Shown: positions 1 to 7,037 of the stretch, piece by piece
Layout of the letters: each line of letters begins with the position of its first letter
How positions within the stretch are numbered: position 1 is the first letter of the stretch
Assembly: GCA_024763115.1 (NCBI GenBank)
Contig: JANTGB010000045.1
Location: 1-11,671 of the forward strand
From: Desulfobulbaceae bacterium
GTDB taxonomy: Bacteria; Desulfobacterota; Desulfobulbia; Desulfobulbales; SURF-16
Direction of reading: 5' to 3'
Length of the DNA: 11,671 nucleotides
Made by a program: the position numbers and the translations under genes
The notes under the pieces: generated by a model
Databases searched by the model: none
Seen by the model: the letters and a program-made list of their open reading frames with translations, nothing else
What the model was told of the DNA's origin: nothing

Positions 1-76
1 TCAGCTGCGCTTCATCCGGAGTCGAAGTTTATGCCCTGTTTTTAAGGGTGCTTACCTGCACTCGATAAGCATGTCT

Positions 77-160
77 TACATAGTATTGGCATGCTGTACC
101 GGCCTTATCACGCACAGCTAAAGCACAAGGGAGTTTCACTTTGTTCGCTTACCCCCTGAA
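77..160 (+). repeat. Degenerate intergenic repeat, copy A
   Basis: This segment aligns with 573-651. The best-conserved part is 118-153 against 611-645, beginning ctaaagcaca and ending tcgcttacc. A second matched block lies further on: 208-227 against 684-702, sharing gcccctacc and gaatagttac. The two copies keep the same order and orientation, so they look like an old duplication or two insertions of one intergenic element. No coding potential is visible. Confidence 0.55.
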
Positions 161-190
161 CAGGAGCAAAACGACGTCATACAGATCGGC

Positions 191-216
191 GGTAGGGGCG
201 GTTTTTCGCCCCTACC
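191..216. repeat. Perfect 10-bp stem-loop
   Basis: The arms ggtaggggcg (191-200) and cgcccctacc (207-216) pair perfectly around a 6-base gttttt loop. There is no T-run after the stem, so it is not a classical intrinsic terminator for a + strand transcript. It looks like a REP-type intergenic palindrome. In the second repeat copy (around 665-692) only the right arm is preserved. Confidence 0.7.
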
Positions 217-483
217 TGAATAGTTACGAAAAATTTCTATCATATTATCCTGTAACTGGAGAGTTTTTCCAGGTAACACCTTTGATAATCATATTCCGGT
301 TATAAAGATAATAAAAGGGTCAAGCCGGAAAACGAGAAAATGTTTTCCTTGCATATTTTCTGTCATATACTCTCGAAATAAGATGAATGACAATCTTTTC
401 TTCGGCTGTACAATCCTGACTTATTTTATAAGTATCAGTATTTCATTAAACATAAAAATTCTTTCGTGTCAACGTCAAGAGGT

Positions 484-580
484 AATGTAGAGCAAAAAAA
501 GTGATAAGGGGGGAAACAGCCTGTTTGAGGAAAATTCCGGCGGGTTGGTTGTTTCCGTGATAGCGGTTCAATTCTACATT
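484..580. repeat. Nested imperfect inverted repeat
   Basis: Outer arms aatgtaga (484-491) and tctacatt (573-580) are perfectly complementary. Inner arms ggaaacagcc (512-521) and ggttgtttcc (547-556) pair at 9 of 10 positions, with one further G-T possible in RNA. The spacers between outer and inner arms are 20 and 16 bases, so the transcript could form a long interrupted stem. Its right arm coincides with the start of repeat copy B. It may be an untranslated-region structure or the remnant of a small mobile repeat. Confidence 0.45.
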
Positions 581-651
581 AGTATGCTGCGCCGGGATTA
601 TCACACACATCTAAAGCACACGGAGCCCCACTTCGTTCGCTTACCACTGAA
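573..651 (+). repeat. Degenerate intergenic repeat, copy B
   Basis: This is the second copy of the element at 77-160, 69 bases before the 720 gene. It includes tatgctgcgc (583-592), whose exact reverse complement occurs at 3761-3770 on the other side of that gene. The companion block at 684-702 matches 208-227 with one deleted base. It probably forms part of the 5' untranslated region of the 720 gene if transcription starts upstream. Confidence 0.5.
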
Positions 652-710
652 TATTTACAGAGCAGTGGTTGTAGTAGTTTTTTGCCCCTACCGAATAGTT
701 ACAAAGATTA

Positions 711-715
711 AAGGA
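711..715 (+). promoter_or_regulatory. Ribosome binding site for the ACP-ligase-acyltransferase
   Basis: AAGGA ends 4 bases before the ATG at 720. The spacing is short but workable. It supports this ATG, which also places the carrier domain at the usual distance from the N-terminus. Confidence 0.55.
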
Positions 716-719
716 TGTT

Positions 720-3569
720 ATGGCTACCATAAAAATTTCCCCGGAAAAGCTGCTGGCCCTGATCGCTTCTCTGCATGAAGAAGTCCGTCCCGGCAGTCAT
801 AGACGCTGGAGCATCACCCTTGACAGTTCATTTGTCCGGGATCTGGGGCTGGACAGCCTGACGAGGATGGAACTTCTGTCCCGGCTTGAAAAAACATTTA
901 ATATTACCCTGCCGGAGCAGGAGATTTTTTCCGCCGAGACCCCGAGAGATCTGTTACGGATTCTTCAGATGAAAACAGCAGGGCCTGTGGCGGAAAAAAT
1001 AGAATCTGCAGCGCCTGAATCATTTAAAACAGAAAAAATGTCTCTTCCCGACCAGGCGACAACCATGGTTCAGGTTCTCCGGCACCATGCAGAAAACACG
1101 CCGGATCGGCTCCATATCAGAATTTACAGTGATGCCGGAGATGGAGAAACCATATCCTACGGCGAACTTTGGCGGGAAGCTGGTAAAGTAGCTGCCGGAC
1201 TGCAACGATCAGGTCTTGCTCCGGGTGAGGCAGTGATGATCATGCTGCCCACCGGACGCAGCTATTTTTTTACTTTTTTCGGGGTTCTTCTTGCCGGTGG
1301 TGTTCCTGTTCCCGTATACCCTCCAGGGCGGATTAAACAGCTTGAAGAGCATCTCCGCCGTCACGGGGCTATTGCAGCAAACTGTCGGGCCGGAACCATT
1401 ATTACCATGAAAGAGGCCAAATCATTTTCACAATTAATTCACCGGCAGATCACAACCCTTGAACATATCACTACCTTTGCCGACATTGTTCAAGCGGGCC
1501 GGAACACCCCTCTCATGCGCCCTTCACTGTCAGCGCAGAATACCGCTTTGCTCCAGTACACTTCCGGCAGTACCGGCCGGCCGAAGGGCGTTGTTTTAAG
1601 TCATGCCAATCTGCTGGCCAATATCCGTGCCATGGGCCGGACAATCGGGGTCAGCGGTGAAGACGTTTTTGTCAGCTGGCTGCCGCTTTATCATGACATG
1701 GGCCTGATCGGCGCCTGGCTCGGCAGCCTTTATTTCGGCTGTCCCCTGATTATTATGTCACCCCTGACTTTTCTCGCCGGACCGATCCGCTGGCTGCGGG
1801 CTGTTTCCCGCTACCGGGGTACCCTTTCCGCAGCTCCCAACTTTGCCTATGAGTTCTGTGCCGGGAGGATAAATGATGCGGATCTCGCCGATCTTGAGCT
1901 TGATTCCTGGCGCTGTGCATTTAACGGTGCCGAGGCCGTCAGCCCGCTAACCATGAAAAAATTCAGCGACCGTTTTGCCTCTTGCGGTTTCAGGGAAGAA
2001 ACAATGATGCCGGTTTATGGGCTGGCGGAATCATCCGTGGGCCTGGCCTTCCCGCCCCTGCACCGAAAACCGCAAGTGGACTGCATCAGGCGGCGGCAGT
2101 TGACGTACCGGGGCCTGGCTGTTAAGTGTTCTCCTGATTACCCGGAACATGTCTGCCTGGCCTCCAGCGGCCTGCCCCTGCCCGGTCACCAGATCAGAAT
2201 TGTGGATGACGGCGGGCGGGAATTACCGGATCGGCAGGAAGGATTTATCCAGTTTACCGGGCCATCCGCTACCAGCGGCTATTTCCATAATCCGGAGCAG
2301 ACGGCAAAACTTTTCCAGGGTAAGTGGCTGAATTCCGGGGACAAAGGCTATATTGCCGATGGTGAAATCTTCATTACCGGACGCAGCAAAGACATTATTA
2401 TCAAGGCGGGCCGGAATATTTACCCGGTGGAGCTGGAAGAGGCTATTGGCAAAATAACCGGCATCAGGGAAGGCAATGTTGCTGTTTTCGCCGGTATTGC
2501 TCCGGAAACAGGAACGGAAAAACTTATTGTCCTGGCTGAAACCAGAAAACGAAAACAAGACGCCCGGGCCGGACTCAGGTCAATGGTGAACGGTATTGTC
2601 AGTGATATCACCGGCTCTGCACCGGATGAAGTGATTCTCGCCCCGCCCAATACAGTCTTAAAAACATCCAGCGGCAAGATCCGGCGCAGTGCCGTTCGCG
2701 AGCTTTATGAACAGGGAGAAGTCGGCAAACCTCATCCTCCCCTCCGGCTGCAGTTCAGTCGATATCTGCTCTCATCCGTCAGGCCGCAGTTTCGCCGTCT
2801 GGGGAAAAAAGCAGCCACACTTGCCTATGCCGGTTACTGCTGGTTAATCGTCGGGTTTTTCACTCCCCTGCTCTGGCTGCTGATCATCATTTTGCCCGGC
2901 GGAAATATCCGCTGGCAGATTACGCGCCTGACCGTAAAACTCATTCTCTCCGTTTGCGGCATCAGGTTAACTGTCGAGGGAATAAATAATCTGCCAGGGA
3001 AGGACACTCCCATTATTCTCGTGGCAAACCATGCAAGTTATGTGGACAGCATGATCCTGAGCGCCGTTCTCCCCCGGCCGGTTCGTTTTATCGCCAAAGG
3101 AGAATTAAAGAAAAATCCTCTACTCCATCTCCTGTTGAAACGTCTGGATGTCTTTTTCGTGGAACGTTTTGAGTATCGGCAAGGAATAGCCGATGCCGAC
3201 TTAATCGGCAAAGAGAGCGGAAACGGCGGATCATTTCTTTTTTTTGCGGAAGGGACATTCATGCGCATGCCGGGTATTCTCCCTTTCCGGATGGGGGCCT
3301 TTTATGCGGCCGTTAAAGGAGGACTGCCGATTATCCCTATTACCGTCAGGGGTACCCGGGCCCTGCTCCGGGCCGAGTCATGGTTCCCCCGCCGGGCAGC
3401 CATTACTGTTAAAATCGGCAGGAGCATACCTCCCGAGCAGGATTTCCGGCAGGAAAACTACTGGGATGCAGCCGTATCTTTACGCAACAGAGTCCGTAAC
3501 TGGATTCTGCAACATTCCGGGGAACCGGATCTCGAATATGAAAATCCCCTGCCTCTTCCTGGGGAATAG
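720..3569 (+). CDS. ACP-fatty acyl-AMP ligase-PlsC acyltransferase fusion
   Basis: A 949-aa three-domain protein that probably activates a free fatty acid with ATP, loads it onto its own carrier domain and transfers it to a glycerolipid acceptor. Residues about 5-85 are an acyl carrier domain with DLGLDSL, Ser46 being the phosphopantetheine site. Residues about 110-665 are an AMP ligase: YTSGSTGRPKG at 280-290, WLPLYHDMGLIG at 320-331 (typical of fatty acyl-AMP ligases), YGLAE at 433-437, SGDKGY at 539-544, TGRSKDIII at 553-561 and the A10 lysine Lys653. A membrane segment lies at about 701-726. Residues about 735-935 are a PlsC-type domain with His771-X4-Asp776 and EGT at 844-846. E. coli Aas couples ligase and acyltransferase in the opposite order and borrows free ACP; here the carrier is built in. 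It lies 425 bases before the operon, so is probably transcribed separately. The substrate is unknown. Confidence 0.9.
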   Translation: MATIKISPEKLLALIASLHEEVRPGSHRRWSITLDSSFVRDLGLDSLTRMELLSRLEKTFNITLPEQEIFSAETPRDLLRILQMKTAGPVAEKIESAAPESFKTEKMSLPDQATTMVQVLRHHAENTPDRLHIRIYSDAGDGETISYGELWREAGKVAAGLQRSGLAPGEAVMIMLPTGRSYFFTFFGVLLAGGVPVPVYPPGRIKQLEEHLRRHGAIAANCRAGTIITMKEAKSFSQLIHRQITTLEHITTFADIVQAGRNTPLMRPSLSAQNTALLQYTSGSTGRPKGVVLSHANLLANIRAMGRTIGVSGEDVFVSWLPLYHDMGLIGAWLGSLYFGCPLIIMSPLTFLAGPIRWLRAVSRYRGTLSAAPNFAYEFCAGRINDADLADLELDSWRCAFNGAEAVSPLTMKKFSDRFASCGFREETMMPVYGLAESSVGLAFPPLHRKPQVDCIRRRQLTYRGLAVKCSPDYPEHVCLASSGLPLPGHQIRIVDDGGRELPDRQEGFIQFTGPSATSGYFHNPEQTAKLFQGKWLNSGDKGYIADGEIFITGRSKDIIIKAGRNIYPVELEEAIGKITGIREGNVAVFAGIAPETGTEKLIVLAETRKRKQDARAGLRSMVNGIVSDITGSAPDEVILAPPNTVLKTSSGKIRRSAVRELYEQGEVGKPHPPLRLQFSRYLLSSVRPQFRRLGKKAATLAYAGYCWLIVGFFTPLLWLLIIILPGGNIRWQITRLTVKLILSVCGIRLTVEGINNLPGKDTPIILVANHASYVDSMILSAVLPRPVRFIAKGELKKNPLLHLLLKRLDVFFVERFEYRQGIADADLIGKESGNGGSFLFFAEGTFMRMPGILPFRMGAFYAAVKGGLPIIPITVRGTRALLRAESWFPRRAAITVKIGRSIPPEQDFRQENYWDAAVSLRNRVRNWILQHSGEPDLEYENPLPLPGE

Positions 3570-3651
3570 TAATGACCACGTAAAGGGCTTTTGGCGGTCT
3601 TGGGGCTCACTCAAAAAGGAACCTGCCATCGGGAAGGAAATACGCCGCCAG

Positions 3652-3689
3652 GGAACTCTTACCCCTCAAGGGGGTATTGAAAAGAGTCC
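3652..3689. repeat. Two-tier stem-loop after the ligase gene
   Basis: The inner stem acccc/ggggt (3661-3665, 3671-3675) closes a 5-base loop. The outer arms ggaactctt (3652-3660) and aagagtcc (3682-3689) continue the stem, with an attgaa bulge on the right side. It sits 83 bases after the stop at 3569. It could attenuate or stabilise the 3' end of that transcript, but it lacks a U-tract and is not a canonical terminator. Confidence 0.4.
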
Positions 3690-3734
3690 TGAAAAATTCT
3701 AATTACACTTGTAATTCGTTATTTTTGGTGATCT

Positions 3735-3850
3735 CTGCGCTTACCTGTTCATCCGGGCCTGCGCAGCATACCGGGTTATTCAAGCAGACTCAAATGGACA
3801 AAGAGGTAAGCCGCGACTCCGTGAGGTGATGGTGAACTCTTACGAAAAAT
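3735..3850 (-). repeat. Degenerate intergenic repeat, inverted copy C
   Basis: On the minus strand this region resembles repeat copies A and B. gcgcagcata at 3761-3770 is the exact reverse complement of 583-592. The segment 3803-3826 read in reverse gives a cacggagt...gcttacc pattern like that at 619-645. One stretch (3834-3850) instead matches 218-234 in the direct orientation at 14 of 17 bases. The copy is rearranged, so the boundaries are approximate. Confidence 0.35.
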
Positions 3851-3994
3851 GCATACTCCAGCCAGGCTTTATTCTAAATGCTGTTTTATGTCGACAGATG
3901 AATAATAATTTACTATAGTAACTCTCTTGATTTTTGGGAATTTGGATAATTTTATTTTATTTTAATATTTTTCAGCCGACACCTGAACAGTAAA

Positions 3995-5242
3995 ATGAAC
4001 AATATAGCTGATAATCAGCGCATAGTTATAACCGGTGTCGGTCTGGCTGCCCCAAACGCATGCCATATTGATGAATTTCGTCGGAAACTGCTGCAGGGAC
4101 AAAGTGAAATTCAGGAAATAGACCTGCGTTATATCGGCAGGGTTCCGGCCGGCATCTGCTCTTTTCCGGAAACCGAATATAGAAAAAAGAAAGAAAACAA
4201 GCGGGGTACCAGGGCCGGTTGCCTGGCTGTTTTTACCGCCCATGAGGCCTTGAAGAGTGCCGGAATAGATTTCAGCGAGTACGATAAGGCCAAAACCGGG
4301 GTTTATATAGGTCTTACCGAACACGGCACGGTTGAAACTGAAAATGAAGTTTATAATATAAGCCGGTTTGATTATAATGTAGCCTACTGGACTCATCACC
4401 ATAATCCCCGGACTGTGCTGAACAATCCTGCCGGGGAAGTAACCATGAGCCTGGGAATCACCGGGCCGCATTATTCCGTGGGCGCCGCCTGCGCCGCCGG
4501 TAATGCCGCTCTGATTCAGGGGGCGCAGATGCTGCGCCTCGGTGAAGTGGATATGGCCCTGTGCGGCGGGATTTCCGAGTCCACCGGTTCCTTTGGTATT
4601 TTTGCCAGCTTCAAAGCCCAGGGCGCTCTGGCCGAGCACAGCGATCCGACCAAGGCCAGTCGTCCCTTTGACCGGGAGAGAAATGGTATTGTTATTTCCG
4701 AAGGCGGCTGCATGTATACCCTGGAAAGGCTGGACAGGGCCCTGGCCCGCAAGGCCCCCATTCTGGCGGAAATAGCCGGATATGCAATTAATTCCGATGC
4801 CAGGGATTTTGTCCTGCCCTATGGCCCCCGGCAGGCGGAATGTATGCGGCTGGCGCTGGAACGGGCCGGAATGACTCCGGCGGATATAGATATCATTAAT
4901 ACCCATGCCACCGGCACCAGGCAGGGTGATGTTGAGGAATGCCTAGCAATTCGGCAGGTTTTCGGCCATTGTGATTCAACTTATATAAACAACACCAAAA
5001 GCCATATCGGTCATGCCATGGGCGCGGCCGGGGTTCTTGAACTGGCCGGTAATCTCCCGGCTTTCAGCGATGGTCTGGTACATCCGACCATCAATATAGA
5101 TAATCTTGATCCGGAATGTGAATTGCCGAACATGGTGATAAATAAACCTGTGCAACTGGAACAGGTTAATGTCATATTGAACAATTCATTCGGCATGGTC
5201 GGGATTAATTCCGTAATTATTTTAAAAAAGTTGACTGAATAG
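3995..5242 (+). CDS. fabF: Beta-ketoacyl-ACP synthase, FabF (KAS II) type
   Basis: A 415-aa elongating condensing enzyme: it would join malonyl-ACP to an acyl chain with loss of CO2 in the cytosol. The length fits FabF. The Cys-His-His site is complete: Cys166 in SVGAACAAGN, His304 in NTHATGT and His340 in NTKSHIGHAMGAAG, with Lys335 alongside. The nucleophile neighbourhood (AACAAGN) differs from the housekeeping TACATG form. Near the C-terminus the usual FGFGGTN loop reads FGMVGIN (399-405), so the residue aligning with gatekeeper Phe400 of E. coli FabF is Met401. The ATG is chosen because the ITGVG motif starts at residue 12; no strong Shine-Dalgarno precedes it. First gene of the eight-gene operon; a free ACP follows 24 bases later. 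A specialised paralogue rather than the housekeeping enzyme is likely but inferred. Confidence 0.9.
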   Translation: MNNIADNQRIVITGVGLAAPNACHIDEFRRKLLQGQSEIQEIDLRYIGRVPAGICSFPETEYRKKKENKRGTRAGCLAVFTAHEALKSAGIDFSEYDKAKTGVYIGLTEHGTVETENEVYNISRFDYNVAYWTHHHNPRTVLNNPAGEVTMSLGITGPHYSVGAACAAGNAALIQGAQMLRLGEVDMALCGGISESTGSFGIFASFKAQGALAEHSDPTKASRPFDRERNGIVISEGGCMYTLERLDRALARKAPILAEIAGYAINSDARDFVLPYGPRQAECMRLALERAGMTPADIDIINTHATGTRQGDVEECLAIRQVFGHCDSTYINNTKSHIGHAMGAAGVLELAGNLPAFSDGLVHPTINIDNLDPECELPNMVINKPVQLEQVNVILNNSFGMVGINSVIILKKLTE

Positions 5243-5256
5243 TTATAAAGTTTTAT

Positions 5257-5260
5257 GAGG
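5257..5260 (+). promoter_or_regulatory. Ribosome binding site deciding the ACP start
   Basis: GAGG lies 6 bases before the ATG at 5267. The upstream in-frame ATG at 5255 has no such signal and overlaps this site, so 5267 is preferred and shortens the protein by four residues. Confidence 0.6.
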
Positions 5261-5266
5261 ATTAGC

Positions 5267-5518
5267 ATGACCCGGGATGAAATAAAAAACGTAATTATTG
5301 AAATTATCCAGGATATTGACGAGGATGCGGAAATGGACAACCTCCAGTCTGATCAGGCCCTGCGTGACCAGCTTGACCTGGACTCCATGGATTTTCTCGA
5401 TATTGTCATGGAGTTACGAAAAAGATACAAACTCCAGATTCCAGAGGGGGATTATTCCGAACTGGCGACCCTGACCAGTTGTGTTAATTATCTGGAACCA
5501 AGGCTGCAAAACGTGTAA
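5267..5518 (+). CDS. Dedicated acyl carrier protein
   Basis: An 83-aa free acyl carrier protein that would hold growing and modified chains on a phosphopantetheine arm for the neighbouring enzymes. The attachment serine is Ser40 in LDLDSMDF, followed by the usual second helix (MDFLDIVMELRKRY). The protein is strongly acidic at its N-terminal third, as ACPs are. The motif DLDSMDF differs from the LGADSLD of housekeeping AcpP, and the sequence also differs from the carrier domain fused to the ligase at 720, suggesting separate roles. The start at 5267 is favoured over 5255 on ribosome-binding grounds. It sits between the ketosynthase and the first flavoprotein, 9 bases before the latter, so the three are probably translated from one message. 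No phosphopantetheinyl transferase is visible here. Confidence 0.9.
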   Translation: MTRDEIKNVIIEIIQDIDEDAEMDNLQSDQALRDQLDLDSMDFLDIVMELRKRYKLQIPEGDYSELATLTSCVNYLEPRLQNV

Positions 5519-5527
5519 CATTATCAA

Positions 5528-6910
5528 GTGAGCGTCTATCAGCTGGTCATTATCGGCGGCGGTCTTTCCGGGCTGGCCGCCGGAATTCGTTTTGCCCGTT
5601 TCGGCGGCAGGGTGCTTATTCTTGAACAGCATCACACTCCGGGTGGTTTAAATTCCTATTACCGGCGGCAGGGGTTTCTTTTTGAAACCGGGCTGCACGC
5701 CATGACCAACTATGCTCCTCCCCAGGAAAAGCATGCCCCGTTAAATCGCCTTTTCCGCCAGCTCAAACTTTCCCGCAAAAAATTTATCACCCGTCAGCAG
5801 CAACGCTCCGAGATTATTTTTCCCGGCCAGGCCGATCTCTTTTTTAATAATGATATTTCCCTGCTGAGTGAAGAAATATGCCGGGTGTTTCCGGCTGAGG
5901 CAGACAACTTCCAGCATCTGCTGAAAATTATTGAAGAATACGATCCCTTTTTCCCCAGGGATTTTATTTCCACCAGAAAAGAACTGCGGAAAATATTCAA
6001 CGATCAGCTCCTGATTGACATGCTGCTCTGCCCCCTGATGATTTACGGGAACAGCATGGAACATGATATGGATTTTGATCAGTTCGTCATCATGTTTCGA
6101 GCTATTTTTCTGGAGGGATTTTTTCGACCTCAGGATACCATAAGGGAATTTCTCGATTATCTGCTCAAACATTATCTTTCCTTTGGCGGTGAAATTCGTT
6201 TTAAAAGCAGGGTTGATAAATTTGACCTCTCAGGCGGCAGAGTAAGGGCTGTTTATCTTGATTCCGGGGAAAGAATAGATTGTGAACAGCTGATTTCTAC
6301 TATGGGCCTGCCCAACACCCTGCGTCTCACCGGAAAAGTGGACAAAGAGGAAGAAAAAAAATTTCATGGGCAATTGAGTTTCACTGAACTGATTACCATC
6401 CTGCCTGCCGCGCAACGAAAAGCCCAATTCACTGACCGGACAATTATTTTTTACAATTTCGGCTCCTATGATTATTGCCGGCCGGCCCGGGCGGTTGATC
6501 CTTCCTGGGGAGTTATCTGTTTTCCTGATAATTTTGCCGGCCTTGAGGCAGGAAAATATTTTCAGATCAGGGTGACCAACCCGGCAAACTATGATATATG
6601 GCGACAGGCCGGGAAAAAACAGTATTATGAACTAAAAGAAAAATGGAAAGAAAAGTCAGCGGAAATCGTTGCGAAAATAATTGGGAATTATCGGCAAAAC
6701 ATAGTATATGAGGACAGTTTTACCCCGATCACCATTGAAAAATTTACCGACAAGGCCCAGGGCGCGGTTTACGGCAGCCCGATTAAAGTTAAAGACGGTC
6801 GCACCAGCTATGAAAATATGTTCATTGCCGGCACTGATCAGGGGTATCTCGGCATTGTCGGCTCCATGTTGAGCGGCGTCACCATGGTTAATCAGCATAT
6901 ATTGCTATAA
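5528..6910 (+). CDS. CrtI/phytoene-desaturase-family FAD oxidoreductase, copy 1
   Basis: A 460-aa flavoprotein of the phytoene desaturase/carotenoid isomerase/retinol saturase superfamily. The N-terminal Rossmann motif is VIIGGGLSGLAAG (7-19) with the ribose-binding Glu33 in LILEQ, followed by the family hallmark GGLNSYYRRQGFLFETGLHA (39-58). A mid-protein segment at about 197-235 (TIREFLDYLL, then GGEIRFKSRVD) matches the substrate-domain region of CrtI proteins. The C-terminal FAD motif is FIAGTDQGYLGIVGSML (432-448). Translation starts at GTG with no clear Shine-Dalgarno; no other start precedes the FAD motif. No carotenoid or prenyl genes are nearby, whereas ACP and FAS genes are adjacent, so an acyl-ACP substrate for desaturation, saturation or double-bond isomerisation is inferred. 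The exact reaction cannot be read from sequence. Confidence 0.85.
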   Translation: MSVYQLVIIGGGLSGLAAGIRFARFGGRVLILEQHHTPGGLNSYYRRQGFLFETGLHAMTNYAPPQEKHAPLNRLFRQLKLSRKKFITRQQQRSEIIFPGQADLFFNNDISLLSEEICRVFPAEADNFQHLLKIIEEYDPFFPRDFISTRKELRKIFNDQLLIDMLLCPLMIYGNSMEHDMDFDQFVIMFRAIFLEGFFRPQDTIREFLDYLLKHYLSFGGEIRFKSRVDKFDLSGGRVRAVYLDSGERIDCEQLISTMGLPNTLRLTGKVDKEEEKKFHGQLSFTELITILPAAQRKAQFTDRTIIFYNFGSYDYCRPARAVDPSWGVICFPDNFAGLEAGKYFQIRVTNPANYDIWRQAGKKQYYELKEKWKEKSAEIVAKIIGNYRQNIVYEDSFTPITIEKFTDKAQGAVYGSPIKVKDGRTSYENMFIAGTDQGYLGIVGSMLSGVTMVNQHILL

Positions 6911-6919
6911 AACAGCAAC

Positions 6920-7001
6920 ACCATGAAGGACATGAAGACCATGAAGGAAAGCCCTTAAGTTTCATTTTTTACTTCTTCAGTGACTTCATGCCCTTCATGG
7001 T
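6920..7001. repeat. CATGAAG-rich inverted repeat inside the operon
   Basis: The left arm (6920-6949) repeats CATGAAG three times (accatgaagg, acatgaag, accatgaagg). The right arm (6972-7001) carries the complement in cttcatgcccttcatggt. The transcript could fold into a long stem with a loop of about 22 bases. It fills most of the 127-base gap between the two flavoprotein genes. It looks like an inserted intergenic repeat, or a processing/attenuation hairpin between the first three and last five operon genes. Confidence 0.6.
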
Positions 7002-7037
7002 AAAATAATACAGCAACCTTCCGGTTTTCGACAAAGT

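Larger units (their letters stand above)
1..719. other. Non-coding leader rich in repeats and hairpins
   Basis: I find no convincing protein-coding gene in this 719-base stretch. The only open frame near its end overlaps the next gene and has no family-like sequence. The stretch holds a perfect hairpin at 191-216, a nested inverted repeat at 484-580, and two related imperfect direct-repeat copies (77-160 with 208-227, and 573-651 with 684-702). The middle (about 230-480) is AT-rich and contains a short imperfect inverted repeat at 416-438 that could be an operator, but nothing identifies a regulator. I could not settle on a sigma-70 promoter: TTGCAT at 349 and TATACT at 366 are only 11 bases apart. 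The promoter for the 720 gene probably lies here but is not localised. Confidence 0.6.
3570..3994. other. Non-coding gap between the ligase gene and the operon
   Basis: No gene is supported in these 425 bases; open frames here have no family-like sequence. Visible structures are a stem-loop at 3652-3689, a 6-bp-arm inverted repeat at 3701-3716 (aattac-actt-gtaatt), a degenerate repeat at about 3735-3850, and a perfect 10-base palindrome tactatagta at 3911-3920. The last 90 bases before the ketosynthase gene are strongly AT-rich, as expected for a promoter and leader. TTGATT near 3927 and GATAAT near 3945 are too close together for a sigma-70 promoter, so I do not assign one. The ketosynthase ATG has no evident Shine-Dalgarno. 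Confidence 0.5.

Noticed and set aside
349..371. Sigma-70 promoter TTGCAT...TATACT
   Set aside because: The spacer is 11 bases instead of about 17, and the position is 350 bases before the gene.
545..778. 77-codon + strand frame before and into the ligase gene
   Set aside because: It runs through repeat copy B and overlaps the carrier domain start in another frame; it has no good ribosome binding site or family-like sequence.
3244..3702. 152-codon + strand frame overlapping the acyltransferase end and running into the gap
   Set aside because: Most of it lies in another frame of the PlsC domain, and the extension past 3569 shows no recognisable protein features and crosses a hairpin.
3962..4906. 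Long minus-strand open frame of 314 codons opposite the ketosynthase gene
   Set aside because: It is fully antisense to a ketosynthase with intact catalytic residues, and its translation is glycine-rich with no family motifs. It is a shadow of codon bias.
6920..7001. CRISPR array
   Set aside because: The CATGAAG units are short, unspaced and arranged as an inverted repeat, with no regular unique spacers and no cas genes.
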